Assembly (NCBI GenBank): GCA_017535325.1
Contig: JAFXUC010000058.1
Span: 22,227 to 86,226 of the forward strand
Source of the DNA: Bacteroidales bacterium
GTDB taxonomy: Bacteria; Bacteroidota; Bacteroidia; Bacteroidales; UBA3824
DNA length: 64,000 bases
Reading direction: 5' to 3'
Part shown: in pieces, positions 26,612 to 36,931 of the stretch
Layout of the letters: the number at the start of each line of letters is the position of its first letter
Position numbering within the stretch: the stretch's first letter is position 1
Notes under the pieces: generated by a model
What the model was told of the DNA's origin: nothing
The model's input: the letters and a program-made list of their open reading frames with translations, nothing else
The model's database searches: none
Translations under genes and position numbers: made by a program

Positions 26612-28369
26612 ATGGAATTTTTTAATAATCTCAGGGATTTGTTTGTTTTTAATCCCGACGAACCTTTGATTTTCAGCAGCGGGCATTTTTTGCTGCTGTT
26701 TATAGTTTGTTTAACGGTTTATAATCTGATTTTCAGACACAAAACGGCTGTTTCGCTCTATATCGTGGCGTTCAGTTTGTTTTTCTATTATAAGAGCAGC
26801 GGACTTTATCTTTGGATTCTGGTCTTGACGACGGTTTTGAGTTATCTTTTCGGAAAACTTTTGTCAGAGGCTAAAACTGAAACAGGGAAAAAACTCTGGC
26901 TTGTTTCGGGCGTTGTGCCGCCGCTTTTGCTTTTGGCATATTTTAAATATACCAACTTTCTGATTTTCAACTTTTCACAAATCATCGGCGAAAATTTTGC
27001 CTTTCAGGAGATTTTTCTGCCCGTGGGAATTTCGTTTTACACGTTTCAAAGTTTGAGTTACATAATTGACGTTTACCGCAAAAACGTAGAACCCGCTGAA
27101 AGTCTGTTGGATTTTGCGTTTTATCTGACGTTTTTTCCGCAGTTGGTGGCGGGTCCTATCGTAAAGGCAAACTTGTTTTTGCCGCAACTCAAAAAAACGC
27201 CGGATGTAAGTATGACTCAGGCGTATGAAGGTCTTTGGATGATAATTTTGGGACTTTTTAAGAAGGCTGTCATCGCCGATTATATTGCGCAATACAACGA
27301 CCTGATTTTTGCCGCGCCGCAAAACTACAACGGCTTTGAAAACCTGATGGCGGTTTACGGTTACGCTTTGCAAATTTTTTGCGACTTTTCGGGCTATTCC
27401 GACATGGCAATCGGTATCGGCAAAATCATGGGTTACGACCTCGGCGTCAACTTTTTGAGCCCTTACAAAAGCCGCAGTGTTTCAGAGTTTTGGAAACGCT
27501 GGCATATTTCCCTGTCGAGTTGGTTGCAGGAGTATCTGTACATTCCGCTGGGCGGCAACAGAACGGTTTCGGCGTTTTCGGTCTATGCCGTGCCGGTGAT
27601 TTTGATTTTGATGTCGGCGTTAACGTGTTCATTACCATACACTTTGGCGTTGACGGCGGTCTCAGCGGCAGGTTTGGCAGCATACAAAACAAGAAAGAAC
27701 TTTTTGGTAGTTTTAACTCTTGTTTCGGCGACTGTTTATGCGGTTGCAGTGTTTTTTGAATCGGTTTTTTGCTCTCTGACGGTTGCCGTTTGCATTGCCG
27801 TTTGGATAATTTCAATCGCAAAACCCGACTCTTCAAAAATGATAAAAACCGACGTTAACTTGCTCTTAACCATGTTGATAGGCGGTTTGTGGCACGGTGC
27901 GGCGTGGAAGTTTGTTTTTTGGGGCGGGGCTCACGGGGTTGCCCTCGGCGTTGACAAACTGTTTAAAAAGATTTTGCCGCAGGACAACAAAGCGGTAACG
28001 TTTTTTTCGTGGCTTCTGACTTTTAATTTCGTGGTTTTCTTATGGATGTTTTTCCGCGCTAACGATATTGAAAACGAAGGAGTTACGGTTTCTGCGTTTG
28101 AAGTGCCGTTTGTGATGTTAACGCAAATTTTTGAAAACTTTGACATAACGTTTTTCACGCATTTTTGGGACGCGAGAGCCTTGTGGATAGTTTTGACGGT
28201 CTTCGGTTTTATCTGTCATGCAATACCTGAAAACGGGGCAAAAAAATGCCGCGATATTTTCGTCAAATCCAATATCGCGGTCAAAATAATTATACTTCTG
28301 ATTGTAATTCAATTAGTTGTACAGTTTCAGAGCGAAACCGTTCAACCGTTTATTTATTTTCAGTTTTAG
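26612..28369 (+). CDS. MBOAT family O-acyltransferase (AlgI/DltB-like) with a membrane insertion
   Basis: 585 residues, polytopic. MBOAT landmarks are intact: FLPVGISFYTFQSLSYIIDVYR, FFPQLVAGPIV, FCDFSGYSDMAIG, SVSEFWKRWHISLSSWL, PLGGNR, and the catalytic His region GGLWHGAAWKF. In AlgI/DltB relatives PLGGNR is followed within about 15 residues by the segment leading to GGLWHGA; here roughly 85 mostly hydrophobic residues with extra membrane helices intervene, which accounts for the length above the usual 460-500. The enzyme should acylate an exported polysaccharide or lipid head group. No partner (AlgJ/AlgX-like or SGNH hydrolase) is adjacent. Confidence 0.87.
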   Translation: MEFFNNLRDLFVFNPDEPLIFSSGHFLLLFIVCLTVYNLIFRHKTAVSLYIVAFSLFFYYKSSGLYLWILVLTTVLSYLFGKLLSEAKTETGKKLWLVSGVVPPLLLLAYFKYTNFLIFNFSQIIGENFAFQEIFLPVGISFYTFQSLSYIIDVYRKNVEPAESLLDFAFYLTFFPQLVAGPIVKANLFLPQLKKTPDVSMTQAYEGLWMIILGLFKKAVIADYIAQYNDLIFAAPQNYNGFENLMAVYGYALQIFCDFSGYSDMAIGIGKIMGYDLGVNFLSPYKSRSVSEFWKRWHISLSSWLQEYLYIPLGGNRTVSAFSVYAVPVILILMSALTCSLPYTLALTAVSAAGLAAYKTRKNFLVVLTLVSATVYAVAVFFESVFCSLTVAVCIAVWIISIAKPDSSKMIKTDVNLLLTMLIGGLWHGAAWKFVFWGGAHGVALGVDKLFKKILPQDNKAVTFFSWLLTFNFVVFLWMFFRANDIENEGVTVSAFEVPFVMLTQIFENFDITFFTHFWDARALWIVLTVFGFICHAIPENGAKKCRDIFVKSNIAVKIIILLIVIQLVVQFQSETVQPFIYFQF

Positions 28370-28944
28370 AGTACAAACGAAATACCTATTTGGAAGAATG
28401 AGAAATTAGTGGTTTGCAGTTCGCTGTAAAATGCGAAATTTCCCATAATATAGCGGACTCCTGCAAAACCGAAACAGTCAAAATCAGAAGGACTGCCATG
28501 GTCATCAGTGTGTCCGTTTGCATCTTTTCTTTTGTATCTGTCCTGACGGAAACCAAGTCCTACACCGGCGTAGGTATCAAGATTGCGCACCCATGTATAG
28601 TGCAATGCGCCGCGTGTGCCTAATCTGAAACGGTTGTCAATGAATTTGTCTCCGTTCCATTTTTCTCTGCCGCCGCCGATTCCGAAATATCCGCCGCCGC
28701 TTATTGAGCCGTTGCTGTTGATGATGTTGCCCAAAAATGCGTAGTCAACTGCCGCGTTGAAAGTCGGCACAATAAAATGTCCGTCGTAATAATGGTATCC
28801 GACGAAGTCAGAGTTGCCTAAACCCAAACCGAGATTAATTCCTAACGAGCCTGTCGGAAATGCGCAGCCTTGCGCCGAAACGGTTTTTGCGCCAAAAACG
28901 CAGATTACGGTCAAAACCGTTAAAAGTAAAAAAAATCTTTTCAT
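28366..28944 (-). CDS. Small outer-membrane beta-barrel protein
   Basis: 192 residues with a signal peptide ending in TVSAQG. The mature sequence is Gly- and aromatic-rich alternating strands (LGINLGLGLG, GGGYFGIGGGREKW, YAGVGLGFRQDRY) and ends in ISFVL, the C-terminal pattern of barrels recognised by the BAM machinery. No family is assigned. The stop overlaps the end of the convergent MBOAT gene by four bases. Confidence 0.72.
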   Translation of the reverse strand: MKRFFLLLTVLTVICVFGAKTVSAQGCAFPTGSLGINLGLGLGNSDFVGYHYYDGHFIVPTFNAAVDYAFLGNIINSNGSISGGGYFGIGGGREKWNGDKFIDNRFRLGTRGALHYTWVRNLDTYAGVGLGFRQDRYKRKDANGHTDDHGSPSDFDCFGFAGVRYIMGNFAFYSELQTTNFSFFQIGISFVL

Positions 28945-28983
28945 GTTTTAATTTTTTTATGTGGTTTTTAAAAAAAATTTGCT

Positions 28984-28992
28984 GCAAAGTTA
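28984..28992 (-). promoter_or_regulatory. -7 element TAACTTTGC for the barrel gene
   Basis: The reverse complement reads TAACTTTGC, 39 bases upstream of the minus-strand start at 28944. Confidence 0.65.
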
Positions 28993-29023
28993 AATATAAT
29001 TCTTATAAAGTTAAAAAAAATTG

Positions 29024-29032
29024 TAAATTTGC
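29024..29032 (+). promoter_or_regulatory. -7 element TAAATTTGC for the ion channel gene
   Basis: TAAATTTGC lies 26 bases before ATG 29059 and is divergent from the element at 28984. Confidence 0.7.
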
Positions 29033-29058
29033 ATTTTTAAAAAAACTTTGGTAAAAAT

Positions 29059-30204
29059 ATGAAAATTGCATATATAGACGTTAATGAAGACGGTAAAATA
29101 AAGATTTACGACAAAAACGGCAAAATGAAAGCCCTTTTGGACTCACCCTCAGACGGCGTTTTAAAGGGTTTCGGCAGTGAGTTTTTCGTTATGGAAACTC
29201 CTGAAAGTTACCTCAGCATAGGCGTTGACGGCAAAATTAAAGGACATTACTTCAAGGAACTCGGCTCTCTTGCCAAGATAAACGACGATTCAGTGGTGTT
29301 TTTTGAAAACGGAAACGTGGCTTATTATGACAGTTCCCTGCAAAAAACTTCTTCTGTGAAACTCTCGGAAGACCTTTCAGCGAAAGAGACCTTGAAAGAC
29401 AAACTCATAAAACACGCCGACAATTTTATCACGGTTTTGATTGTTCTTAACGCGATTGCCGCCGGTGCGATGACTTATCTTGACGACAGTTCGCCGTTGG
29501 AGCATTATCTGAATGTTTTTTGTGATGTCAGCATACTTATTTTTATTGTTGAAATCTTGATAAGGCTTTTTTGCAGAAAAAAAGTTTCCACGTTTTTTAC
29601 CGACGAGGACAGAGGCTGGAATATTTTTGACTTGATTGTTACGGTGATTTCTTCGCTGAGTTTTTTCTCCGGTTTGGAGTCGTTTGTGGGAGCGCGTGCG
29701 ATAAGAATTTTGAGGGAGTTGCGTCTTTTGAGGGTTGTCTCCGGCGTTGACAACATGAAAAGGCTGTTTCACGCTTTGATGAATGCCATGCCGCAGATTT
29801 CGTGGACGGCTCTGTTTTTCGTTTTGCTGTGTTACATTTACGGAATTATCGGCGTTGAAATGTTCGGCGACATAAGCGAAAAATTCACTAATCTTCACGT
29901 AACTTTTCTTACTCTCGTCCAGATTATGACCCTTGACGACTGGTCGGCAATGACTCAGGAAATTATGACGGTTCACCCGTATGCGTGGACGTATTTTGTC
30001 TCGTTTGTGCTTTTGGCGGCGTACATTCTTGTCAACCTTGTTGTCGGCGTGGTTGTTGACAGTCTCAACGAAGTCCGTGCACAGGAAGACCTCGAAAAAA
30101 GCGACGAACTTCCGCGCGAGATTACCAAACTTGAAAAACAGTTTGATTTGGTGAAAAAACTCTTGAAAGAGAATCAGGAGCAAAATCAGAATCAGCCCGT
30201 ATAA
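29059..30204 (+). CDS. Voltage-gated cation channel (NaChBac-type) with an N-terminal beta domain
   Basis: 381 residues. The first 115 or so are beta-rich and soluble (IAYIDVNEDGKIKIYDKNGK...), which is unusual for this family. A complete six-helix voltage-gated unit follows: S4 carries Arg every third position (RAIRILRELRLLRVV), and the pore loop reads TLVQIMTLDDWSAM. The NaChBac/NavAb selectivity filter is TLESWxx; here residues 291-297 are TLDDWSA, two acidic residues in place of Glu-Ser. This resembles the Ca2+-selective filter engineered into NavAb (CavAb, TLDDWSD, from memory). A C-terminal coiled coil (about 350-375) should hold the tetramer together. Na+ or Ca2+ entry through the inner membrane is predicted. 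Confidence 0.87.
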   Translation: MKIAYIDVNEDGKIKIYDKNGKMKALLDSPSDGVLKGFGSEFFVMETPESYLSIGVDGKIKGHYFKELGSLAKINDDSVVFFENGNVAYYDSSLQKTSSVKLSEDLSAKETLKDKLIKHADNFITVLIVLNAIAAGAMTYLDDSSPLEHYLNVFCDVSILIFIVEILIRLFCRKKVSTFFTDEDRGWNIFDLIVTVISSLSFFSGLESFVGARAIRILRELRLLRVVSGVDNMKRLFHALMNAMPQISWTALFFVLLCYIYGIIGVEMFGDISEKFTNLHVTFLTLVQIMTLDDWSAMTQEIMTVHPYAWTYFVSFVLLAAYILVNLVVGVVVDSLNEVRAQEDLEKSDELPREITKLEKQFDLVKKLLKENQEQNQNQPV

Positions 30205-31718
30205 ACTTCGTCCTGAGTGATTGAAAACAAAATCCAAGAGAAATTGCCGTCGGTGATTTTGCTGTTGCAATATTCGCAGACGCCTGACTCGCCGATTTTT
30301 TCAACGGGTGCGCCGCAGTTCGGACACGAATGAAGGTCGGCAGTTTTCTTGAACGTCGCGTTTCTGTTTGCCACAAAAGTCCAGTATTCCGAAAACTGCC
30401 GCGGCTTTTTGTCGTCGCCGGCAACGGTTTTGCCGTCAGAATCAGTGATATAGTCAAGGCAGCGGGCAAAAATTCTTACCGTAATGCTTTCGTAGTTGAA
30501 GTCGATGTCGTATTTTACGGTTTCGATGTTTGTGATTTTTACGTTTTCAACCTTGTTTTGATAGCCCAAAGACTGCAACTGTTTTAAGTATGCGTTGAAA
30601 TTCTGCCATTGTCTCTCGCTTACAAGATGACGTGTCTTGTCCCAAGTGTTTTCTGACCAGTTTTTGTAAATTTCGAGAAAATACGGTTTTGCGATCTGGT
30701 CTTCAAAACCGGAAAAATCTTTGAAATTTTTGTGCAAATCCTTGAAAGTCTTTTCGTCGGAAAACAGCGTGTCAGAAAATACCGTGTCGTAATACGTGCC
30801 TTCTTCTTCGGTGTAAGTCAGCATGTTTTCGGTCTGGCATTTTTCGGTTTTCTGACGGACGATTCTGCTGATCATCCAGCCGCCGGTGTTGAAATTCAGC
30901 GTTGAGCCGCAGTGCTGGCATTTTCCGAAGTCTTTGAAATCCAATGTGCCGCCGCAGTTAGGGCATCTTAACACGCCGAATCCTTCGGGTTTTGGCGAGA
31001 GTGAATTTGCTTTTCGTTTCATAACCCATTCTTCTTCAATCGTATAGCGGAAACTTTTTCCGTTTGTCGGATTGGAGTTTGTATAGTTTGCTATAAAACT
31101 TACGGTTATGATTGTAAAGTTCTTTTGAGATTTTATATTTGAGATTTCAACATTTCCGATTGCGATTTCAGAGTTTATTCCGTCGCCCAAATTCGGCATA
31201 GTACCGGCAAAAAACGGTTTTATCTCTTGAAAGTCTTTTGTATTGTAACTTAGGTACAATTTGTTGAAAAGCATTGTAACATAGTCCAAAAACACTGGTA
31301 CAGAAAAATTGTTGTCCTGATTTATTAACAGTTTCAAAGACAAGTTGAAGTTTGAGGCATGTGCCGCGAGATTATCGGAAGTCGCCATTGACGATACCGA
31401 GTCCGTGCTTTTGTTTCTGCCAAAAAACATGTTGAACAGGAATATTATGATTGCCCACGCGATTATGTTGATTAGGAAATCCATTCCGAAATTTCCCGTA
31501 AAGCCGATAAAAAAAACTCCTCCGCCGGTGCCTCCGTGATAGCCGCCGCCTCTGAAACCGCCTCCGTGGTAGCCGCCTCCGTGATAGCCGCCGCCTCCGC
31601 GAAAGCCGTGTCCGCCGCCCGGACGAGCAAAACTTTCGTTGCAAAAAAACATCAAAGCCGCAATTATCAGCCCCGAAATTATTAAAAACGTAAAAATATG
31701 TTTTCGGCTTAGTTTCAT
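30192..31718 (-). CDS. Membrane protein with two Tim44-like domains and two zinc ribbons
   Basis: 508 residues: N-terminal membrane helix or signal (about 7-28), a Gly/His/Tyr/Arg-rich tract (GGGYHGGGYHGGGFRGGGYHGG, about 34-66), a second membrane helix (about 75-97), then two similar Tim44-like domains. Each is associated with a four-Cys zinc ribbon: CPNCGGTLDF...CQHCGS near 255-275 and CPNCGAPVEK...CEYCNS near 473-490. The first ribbon sits between the domains, the second at the C-terminus. Tim44-like proteins with such Gly-rich tracts occur widely in bacteria and are often unassigned; binding to membranes or zinc is the only function I would infer. The 3' end overlaps the convergent channel gene by 13 bases. 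Confidence 0.78.
   Translation of the reverse strand: MKLSRKHIFTFLIISGLIIAALMFFCNESFARPGGGHGFRGGGGYHGGGYHGGGFRGGGYHGGTGGGVFFIGFTGNFGMDFLINIIAWAIIIFLFNMFFGRNKSTDSVSSMATSDNLAAHASNFNLSLKLLINQDNNFSVPVFLDYVTMLFNKLYLSYNTKDFQEIKPFFAGTMPNLGDGINSEIAIGNVEISNIKSQKNFTIITVSFIANYTNSNPTNGKSFRYTIEEEWVMKRKANSLSPKPEGFGVLRCPNCGGTLDFKDFGKCQHCGSTLNFNTGGWMISRIVRQKTEKCQTENMLTYTEEEGTYYDTVFSDTLFSDEKTFKDLHKNFKDFSGFEDQIAKPYFLEIYKNWSENTWDKTRHLVSERQWQNFNAYLKQLQSLGYQNKVENVKITNIETVKYDIDFNYESITVRIFARCLDYITDSDGKTVAGDDKKPRQFSEYWTFVANRNATFKKTADLHSCPNCGAPVEKIGESGVCEYCNSKITDGNFSWILFSITQDEVYTG
31531..31625 (-). repeat. Imperfect tandem repeats coding for HGGGY units
   Basis: Repeated GCCGCCTCCGTGGTA-like units (plus strand) encode the Gly-His-Tyr tract of the Tim44-like protein. 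The repeat is coding, not a CRISPR or intergenic element. Confidence 0.7.
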
Positions 31719-31824
31719 AATCGTTATTTTTTTTCGCGCCTAAGGTAAATATTTTTTTTATTAACAAAAATTTTTAGGCATAAAATTTGGTGTTAAAAAA
31801 AGTGAAACTAATTTTTCGTAGGTT

Positions 31825-32415
31825 ATGAAATATTTGAGTTTGTTATTTTTCGGGGCTTTGTTTTTTTTCTCCGGCTGCGGCAATTCTTTGAAGACCGGCT
31901 ATCAGAAAATTCAGTCAAAAGACGGCAAATATAGTGTTGTTTTGCCTAATGGAATGAGGGAAATCAAGGGGCTTAACGCTTCTGCATCAATGCAGTACGG
32001 AAATTTTGACAGCGGCATTTCGTTTATGGTGATTGTTGACGACTTTTTGGAATACAAAAAAATCGTGGACGACAACATCGGAAATTTTCAAATGATAGAG
32101 TGTTTTGACACCACACGTGCCACAGATATTTATGGACTGAAAGGTTATGAGTTTTTGATTATGCAACTCTCAAAAGCCGAGACAGAGGATTTTCGGGTTG
32201 ACAGTTCGATGGACGATGACACCGTTATCAACGGTCTTGACGCAAGATTGTCAGAATATAGAGAAAAAATCAAAGGCGACAATTCGGCGATTATACTTTG
32301 TTTGTATAAGGGCAAAGACAAGTTGTATCAGGTTTATGCGATGTCAAGTCAGAAAAAACTTGCTGAAAACAAGCAGATAATGCTTGATATGGTAAAATCT
32401 TTGGAAGAAATTTAA
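31825..32415 (+). CDS. Lipoprotein of unknown function
   Basis: 196 residues with a lipoprotein signal (MKYLSLLFFGALFFFSGC; lipidated Cys18). The mature part has alternating strands and helices (YKKIVDDNIGNFQMIE, LYQVYAMSSQKK) and resembles small PsbP/DUF1795-like proteins, which I offer only as a guess. It is a single gene followed by a strong hairpin. Confidence 0.65.
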   Translation: MKYLSLLFFGALFFFSGCGNSLKTGYQKIQSKDGKYSVVLPNGMREIKGLNASASMQYGNFDSGISFMVIVDDFLEYKKIVDDNIGNFQMIECFDTTRATDIYGLKGYEFLIMQLSKAETEDFRVDSSMDDDTVINGLDARLSEYREKIKGDNSAIILCLYKGKDKLYQVYAMSSQKKLAENKQIMLDMVKSLEEI

Positions 32416-32431
32416 AAAAAAGAAAAAACGA

Positions 32432-32472
32432 AAAAATGCCGGTTCAGGAAGGATTTTCTGCCGGCATTTTTG
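32432..32472. terminator. Bidirectional terminator after the lipoprotein gene
   Basis: AAAAATGCCGG and CCGGCATTTTT form an 11-base stem with A- and T-flanks, usable on both strands. Confidence 0.85.
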
Positions 32473-32544
32473 ACGTTAAAAAAAATCAAACAAACAATCA
32501 AATCGTTTAAAAATATGCTTCTTACTTTTTCCGTTGCAAAGTTA
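32435..32544 (-). ncRNA. Possible orphan minus-strand small RNA
   Basis: A good -7 element (TAACTTTGC on the minus strand, 32536-32544) points left. It has no downstream minus-strand gene before the terminator hairpin at 32432-32472, so a transcript of roughly 60-100 bases would begin near 32529 and stop at that hairpin. No coding frame of note lies in it. This is inferred from the promoter and terminator alone. Confidence 0.35.
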
Positions 32545-32565
32545 CGGCGTTTTTCTTCCCTGAGC

Positions 32566-32590
32566 AATACCTAAAATAAGGTATTTTTTT
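32566..32590 (+). terminator. Terminator-like hairpin in the 310-base intergenic gap
   Basis: AATACC and GGTATT flank TAAAATAA and are followed by seven T. It lies between the lipoprotein and GH97 genes; what it terminates is unclear. Apart from this, the possible small RNA and the GH97 promoter, I see nothing else in 32416-32725. Confidence 0.5.
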
Positions 32591-32685
32591 CTAAGAAAGT
32601 AATCCTTTGAAGGTATTTGCAACCGTTTGCGGATTTTTTTGTCCGATTTTTTAAAGAAAAAAAGCGGATAAAAATGTTTTGTTTT

Positions 32686-32694
32686 TACATTTGC
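32686..32694 (+). promoter_or_regulatory. -7 element TACATTTGC for the GH97 gene
   Basis: TACATTTGC lies 31 bases upstream of ATG 32726. Confidence 0.7.
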
Positions 32695-32719
32695 CGCAAG
32701 AAAAAACTTAATATTTTGA

Positions 32720-34912
<2,193 letters not shown>

Positions 34913-34917
34913 AAAAA

Positions 34918-34944
34918 AACGGGGTTTTAAGCCCCGTTTTTTTT
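34918..34944. terminator. Bidirectional terminator between GH97 and the defence operon
   Basis: AACGGGG and GCCCCGTT pair around TTTTAA with A- and T-runs outside. It ends GH97 transcription and can also stop the minus-strand operon. The stretch 34945-35094 to its right holds no convincing gene. Confidence 0.85.
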
Positions 34945-35094
34945 ATGATCGGACTTCTGCTTATCAATCCAAGCAAAAAGATAATCGGCGATTATGGGAG
35001 ACTTGTGGACGAGGAAAAAGGATGTTCTTATGCAGGTTTAATTGCTGAAAACAGAAGTTGTAAATTAACAGTAAATCTAATAATAACATTTTTG

Positions 35095-36141
35095 TTATTT
35101 ATCTCTGCAAAAATTTATCTCCGGCAGAAATAGACAACCTCCATTGCATAGACAATTGCTTTTACACATTTTGCATGGATTATTTAAGATTGCATCTCTG
35201 TGTTTTCCGAATGCTATATTGTTTTTCCATATTTCAATTATCGACTGTTTCTTTAAATCTCCAAAAGCAGAAGTATTGACCATAAACGAACATGGGTACA
35301 TTCGCATCTTTTCGGAAATAAAAGCAGAAAATCTACTCGCTTCACATGATTCTACAAAAAATGGATATGTATTCATCCATTGGGCTATACCTGAAACACA
35401 GCAACTATCGAAACCTATTTTTACATGTTTACATTCTGACGCTGCATTAAAAAAGCGTTCTAATTTAGATTTGTCGTGAATACTATAATTCACATTTGCA
35501 TTAATTGGTTTGTAATTTAGAAAAATAATTGCATTTATATACTTAAAGAATTCAGGTGGAGTAATAAGCCAATTGGTTGCAAAATCTATAGTATCCGATT
35601 TTAAAATTAAATGAATGTTTGTTTTTATGTGATACTCATTTATCCTTTTAAGCAATTTTATATAATCGTTATTAGTTGATGGATAGTAACTTAATGCCAT
35701 TGCGCCACAATAATCAGATGTAGCAGTGAGAATTTCATGCGACAATCCGTCTCCATTGGTGGTATATGATGGGATAATATTGTGAGTTCTAACTAATTTC
35801 AAAAAATCTATAAACTGAGGATGCTGATTAGGATTACCACCGCCTAATGCAATTTGTAAAACACCAATAGACTCTGATTGTTCAATAATATTTTGAAAAT
35901 CAGTCAAAGACATATTTCCCTCTTGTCTATTAGAGTGTCGATAACAAAATAGACATTCTCTTTCACAATAATTAGTTATAGAGACATCTAATAATTCTGG
36001 TCCATCCTCTGACCAAAAAGGTTCTTCCGTGTCTTTATCTTCTTTTCTCACGAAAAAACCTGTATTTTGATCAAATATGATTGTATATTTCTGATTAATA
36101 TGCTTTTGTATTATAATTTTACCATCCATCATTTGTTGCAT
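35095..36141 (-). CDS. Radical SAM enzyme with SPASM-like C-terminal cluster domain
   Basis: 348 residues from ATG 36141; ATGs at 36132 and 36129 are equally possible, and all overlap the end of the 138-aa gene. The cluster motif CERECLFC (Cys59, Cys63, Cys66) and GGGNP at 100-104 mark a radical SAM barrel. The tail has many cysteines (CEASRF, YPCSF, NPCKMCKSNCLCNGGC, NFC) like a SPASM/twitch domain holding auxiliary Fe-S clusters. Such enzymes often modify ribosomal peptides or proteins. The N-terminal region before the barrel (about 50 residues, ending FWSEDGPELLD) is beta-rich. It is the last gene of the AT-rich module and overlaps the 138-aa gene, its most likely substrate. Confidence 0.88.
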   Translation of the reverse strand: MQQMMDGKIIIQKHINQKYTIIFDQNTGFFVRKEDKDTEEPFWSEDGPELLDVSITNYCERECLFCYRHSNRQEGNMSLTDFQNIIEQSESIGVLQIALGGGNPNQHPQFIDFLKLVRTHNIIPSYTTNGDGLSHEILTATSDYCGAMALSYYPSTNNDYIKLLKRINEYHIKTNIHLILKSDTIDFATNWLITPPEFFKYINAIIFLNYKPINANVNYSIHDKSKLERFFNAASECKHVKIGFDSCCVSGIAQWMNTYPFFVESCEASRFSAFISEKMRMYPCSFMVNTSAFGDLKKQSIIEIWKNNIAFGKHRDAILNNPCKMCKSNCLCNGGCLFLPEINFCRDK

Positions 36142-36535
36142 CAATTACGAGATTTTCAGATTCGATTACGAAAGAAGATGTACAGAAAAAAGATATTATT
36201 TCTCCGTCATCACTATGCAATCTGCCCATATATACATCATAACCATTTTTTTCTGCATCTTGAATTTTTTCAAAAGTTCTTTTTGAAAAGATAGAAGTAA
36301 TATAGTCTTCTTCTGATTGATTAGCTTTATGCCATTTATCATTTGAGATAAATTCATGCAAAGGAATCAACTCATTTTTGATGTACACAAACAATTCTTC
36401 AAATACATCTCTAAAAGGAGAATCTTCCGTAAGTCCGAGAGAAACCATAAATTTTTCTAACGTGAAATCTCCTTTGCTCATCACGACAAAACATGTCGAA
36501 GAACTATTTGTTACGAAATCAGTTTTTATCTTCAT
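36119..36535 (-). CDS. 138-aa protein with N-terminal TDFVTNSSS motif, candidate radical SAM substrate
   Basis: The N-terminus reads MKIKTDFVTNSSSTCFVV. I recall the pattern K-T-D-F-V-T-N-S-S-S-S-S-F at the N-terminus of many uncharacterised bacterial proteins, but I cannot check this here. The rest is a soluble alpha/beta sequence with no family I recognise and no signal peptide. Its start follows the 130-aa gene by 3 bases and has a full GGAGGAG Shine-Dalgarno inside that gene's end. Its 3' end overlaps the radical SAM gene. The tight coupling makes it a candidate target or partner of the enzyme, with the Ser/Thr/Cys-rich leader as a possible modification or recognition site (inference). 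Confidence 0.75.
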   Translation of the reverse strand: MKIKTDFVTNSSSTCFVVMSKGDFTLEKFMVSLGLTEDSPFRDVFEELFVYIKNELIPLHEFISNDKWHKANQSEEDYITSIFSKRTFEKIQDAEKNGYDVYMGRLHSDDGEIISFFCTSSFVIESENLVIDATNDGW

Positions 36536-36550
36536 AATTTACTCCTCCAT
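36533..36550 (-). promoter_or_regulatory. Strong Shine-Dalgarno (GGAGGAG) before the 138-aa gene
   Basis: On the minus strand GGAGGAGTAAATTATG combines the last codons and stop of the 130-aa gene with a full ribosome binding site. This is unlike most genes in the window and fits foreign origin. Confidence 0.7.
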
Positions 36551-36931
36551 TAAAATTTTAACAACACGGTCAAAAAGTTTTTTTCCAAATAAAAAACTAT
36601 CATTATCATTCATACCGTAAGACAATGAATCATAATCTATAAGAATATAATTCTCGTTGGACATTAGTTCTTTTTCAAAATCTTTTGCTACATCTTTTGG
36701 CATAGAATATCTACGATGTAAGAAATGACACAACGATTCATATTCTATTTGATAGTATCTTGCAAAATCATCTGAAATATTATGACTTTCAGAAAAAATA
36801 CTATTATATAAATTAGTAAACATAGTTAATGCAAACCCTGTTTTTGCACCAGCTTTTTCAAGGAATCTTTGCAACGTAACATGGTTATTTACAATCATCA
36901 AATGTTTATAATAGTCATAACTGTATATCAT
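36539..36931 (-). CDS. 130-aa unknown protein in the TIR-NACHT/radical SAM module
   Basis: 130 residues, mostly helical and acidic (LQRFLEKAGAKTGFALTMF, KDVAKDFEKELMS), with no signal peptide or membrane helix. No family is recognised. Its ATG overlaps the TGA of the TIR-NACHT gene (ATGA), and the 138-aa gene follows after 3 bases, so all are translated from one message. It could be a small adaptor or regulator of the NTPase; this is inference from position only. Confidence 0.7.
   Translation of the reverse strand: MIYSYDYYKHLMIVNNHVTLQRFLEKAGAKTGFALTMFTNLYNSIFSESHNISDDFARYYQIEYESLCHFLHRRYSMPKDVAKDFEKELMSNENYILIDYDSLSYGMNDNDSFLFGKKLFDRVVKILMEE

Noticed and set aside
31531..31625. Regular GCCGCCTCCGTGGTA-type repeats, first suspected to be a CRISPR-like or regulatory array
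   Set aside because: The units are in frame and encode the Gly/His/Tyr tract of the Tim44-like protein; there are no unique spacers.
34945..35133. 62-codon plus-strand frame just after the GH97 terminator
   Set aside because: It starts inside the terminator T-run, has no promoter or ribosome binding site, overlaps the end of the radical SAM gene and resembles no family.
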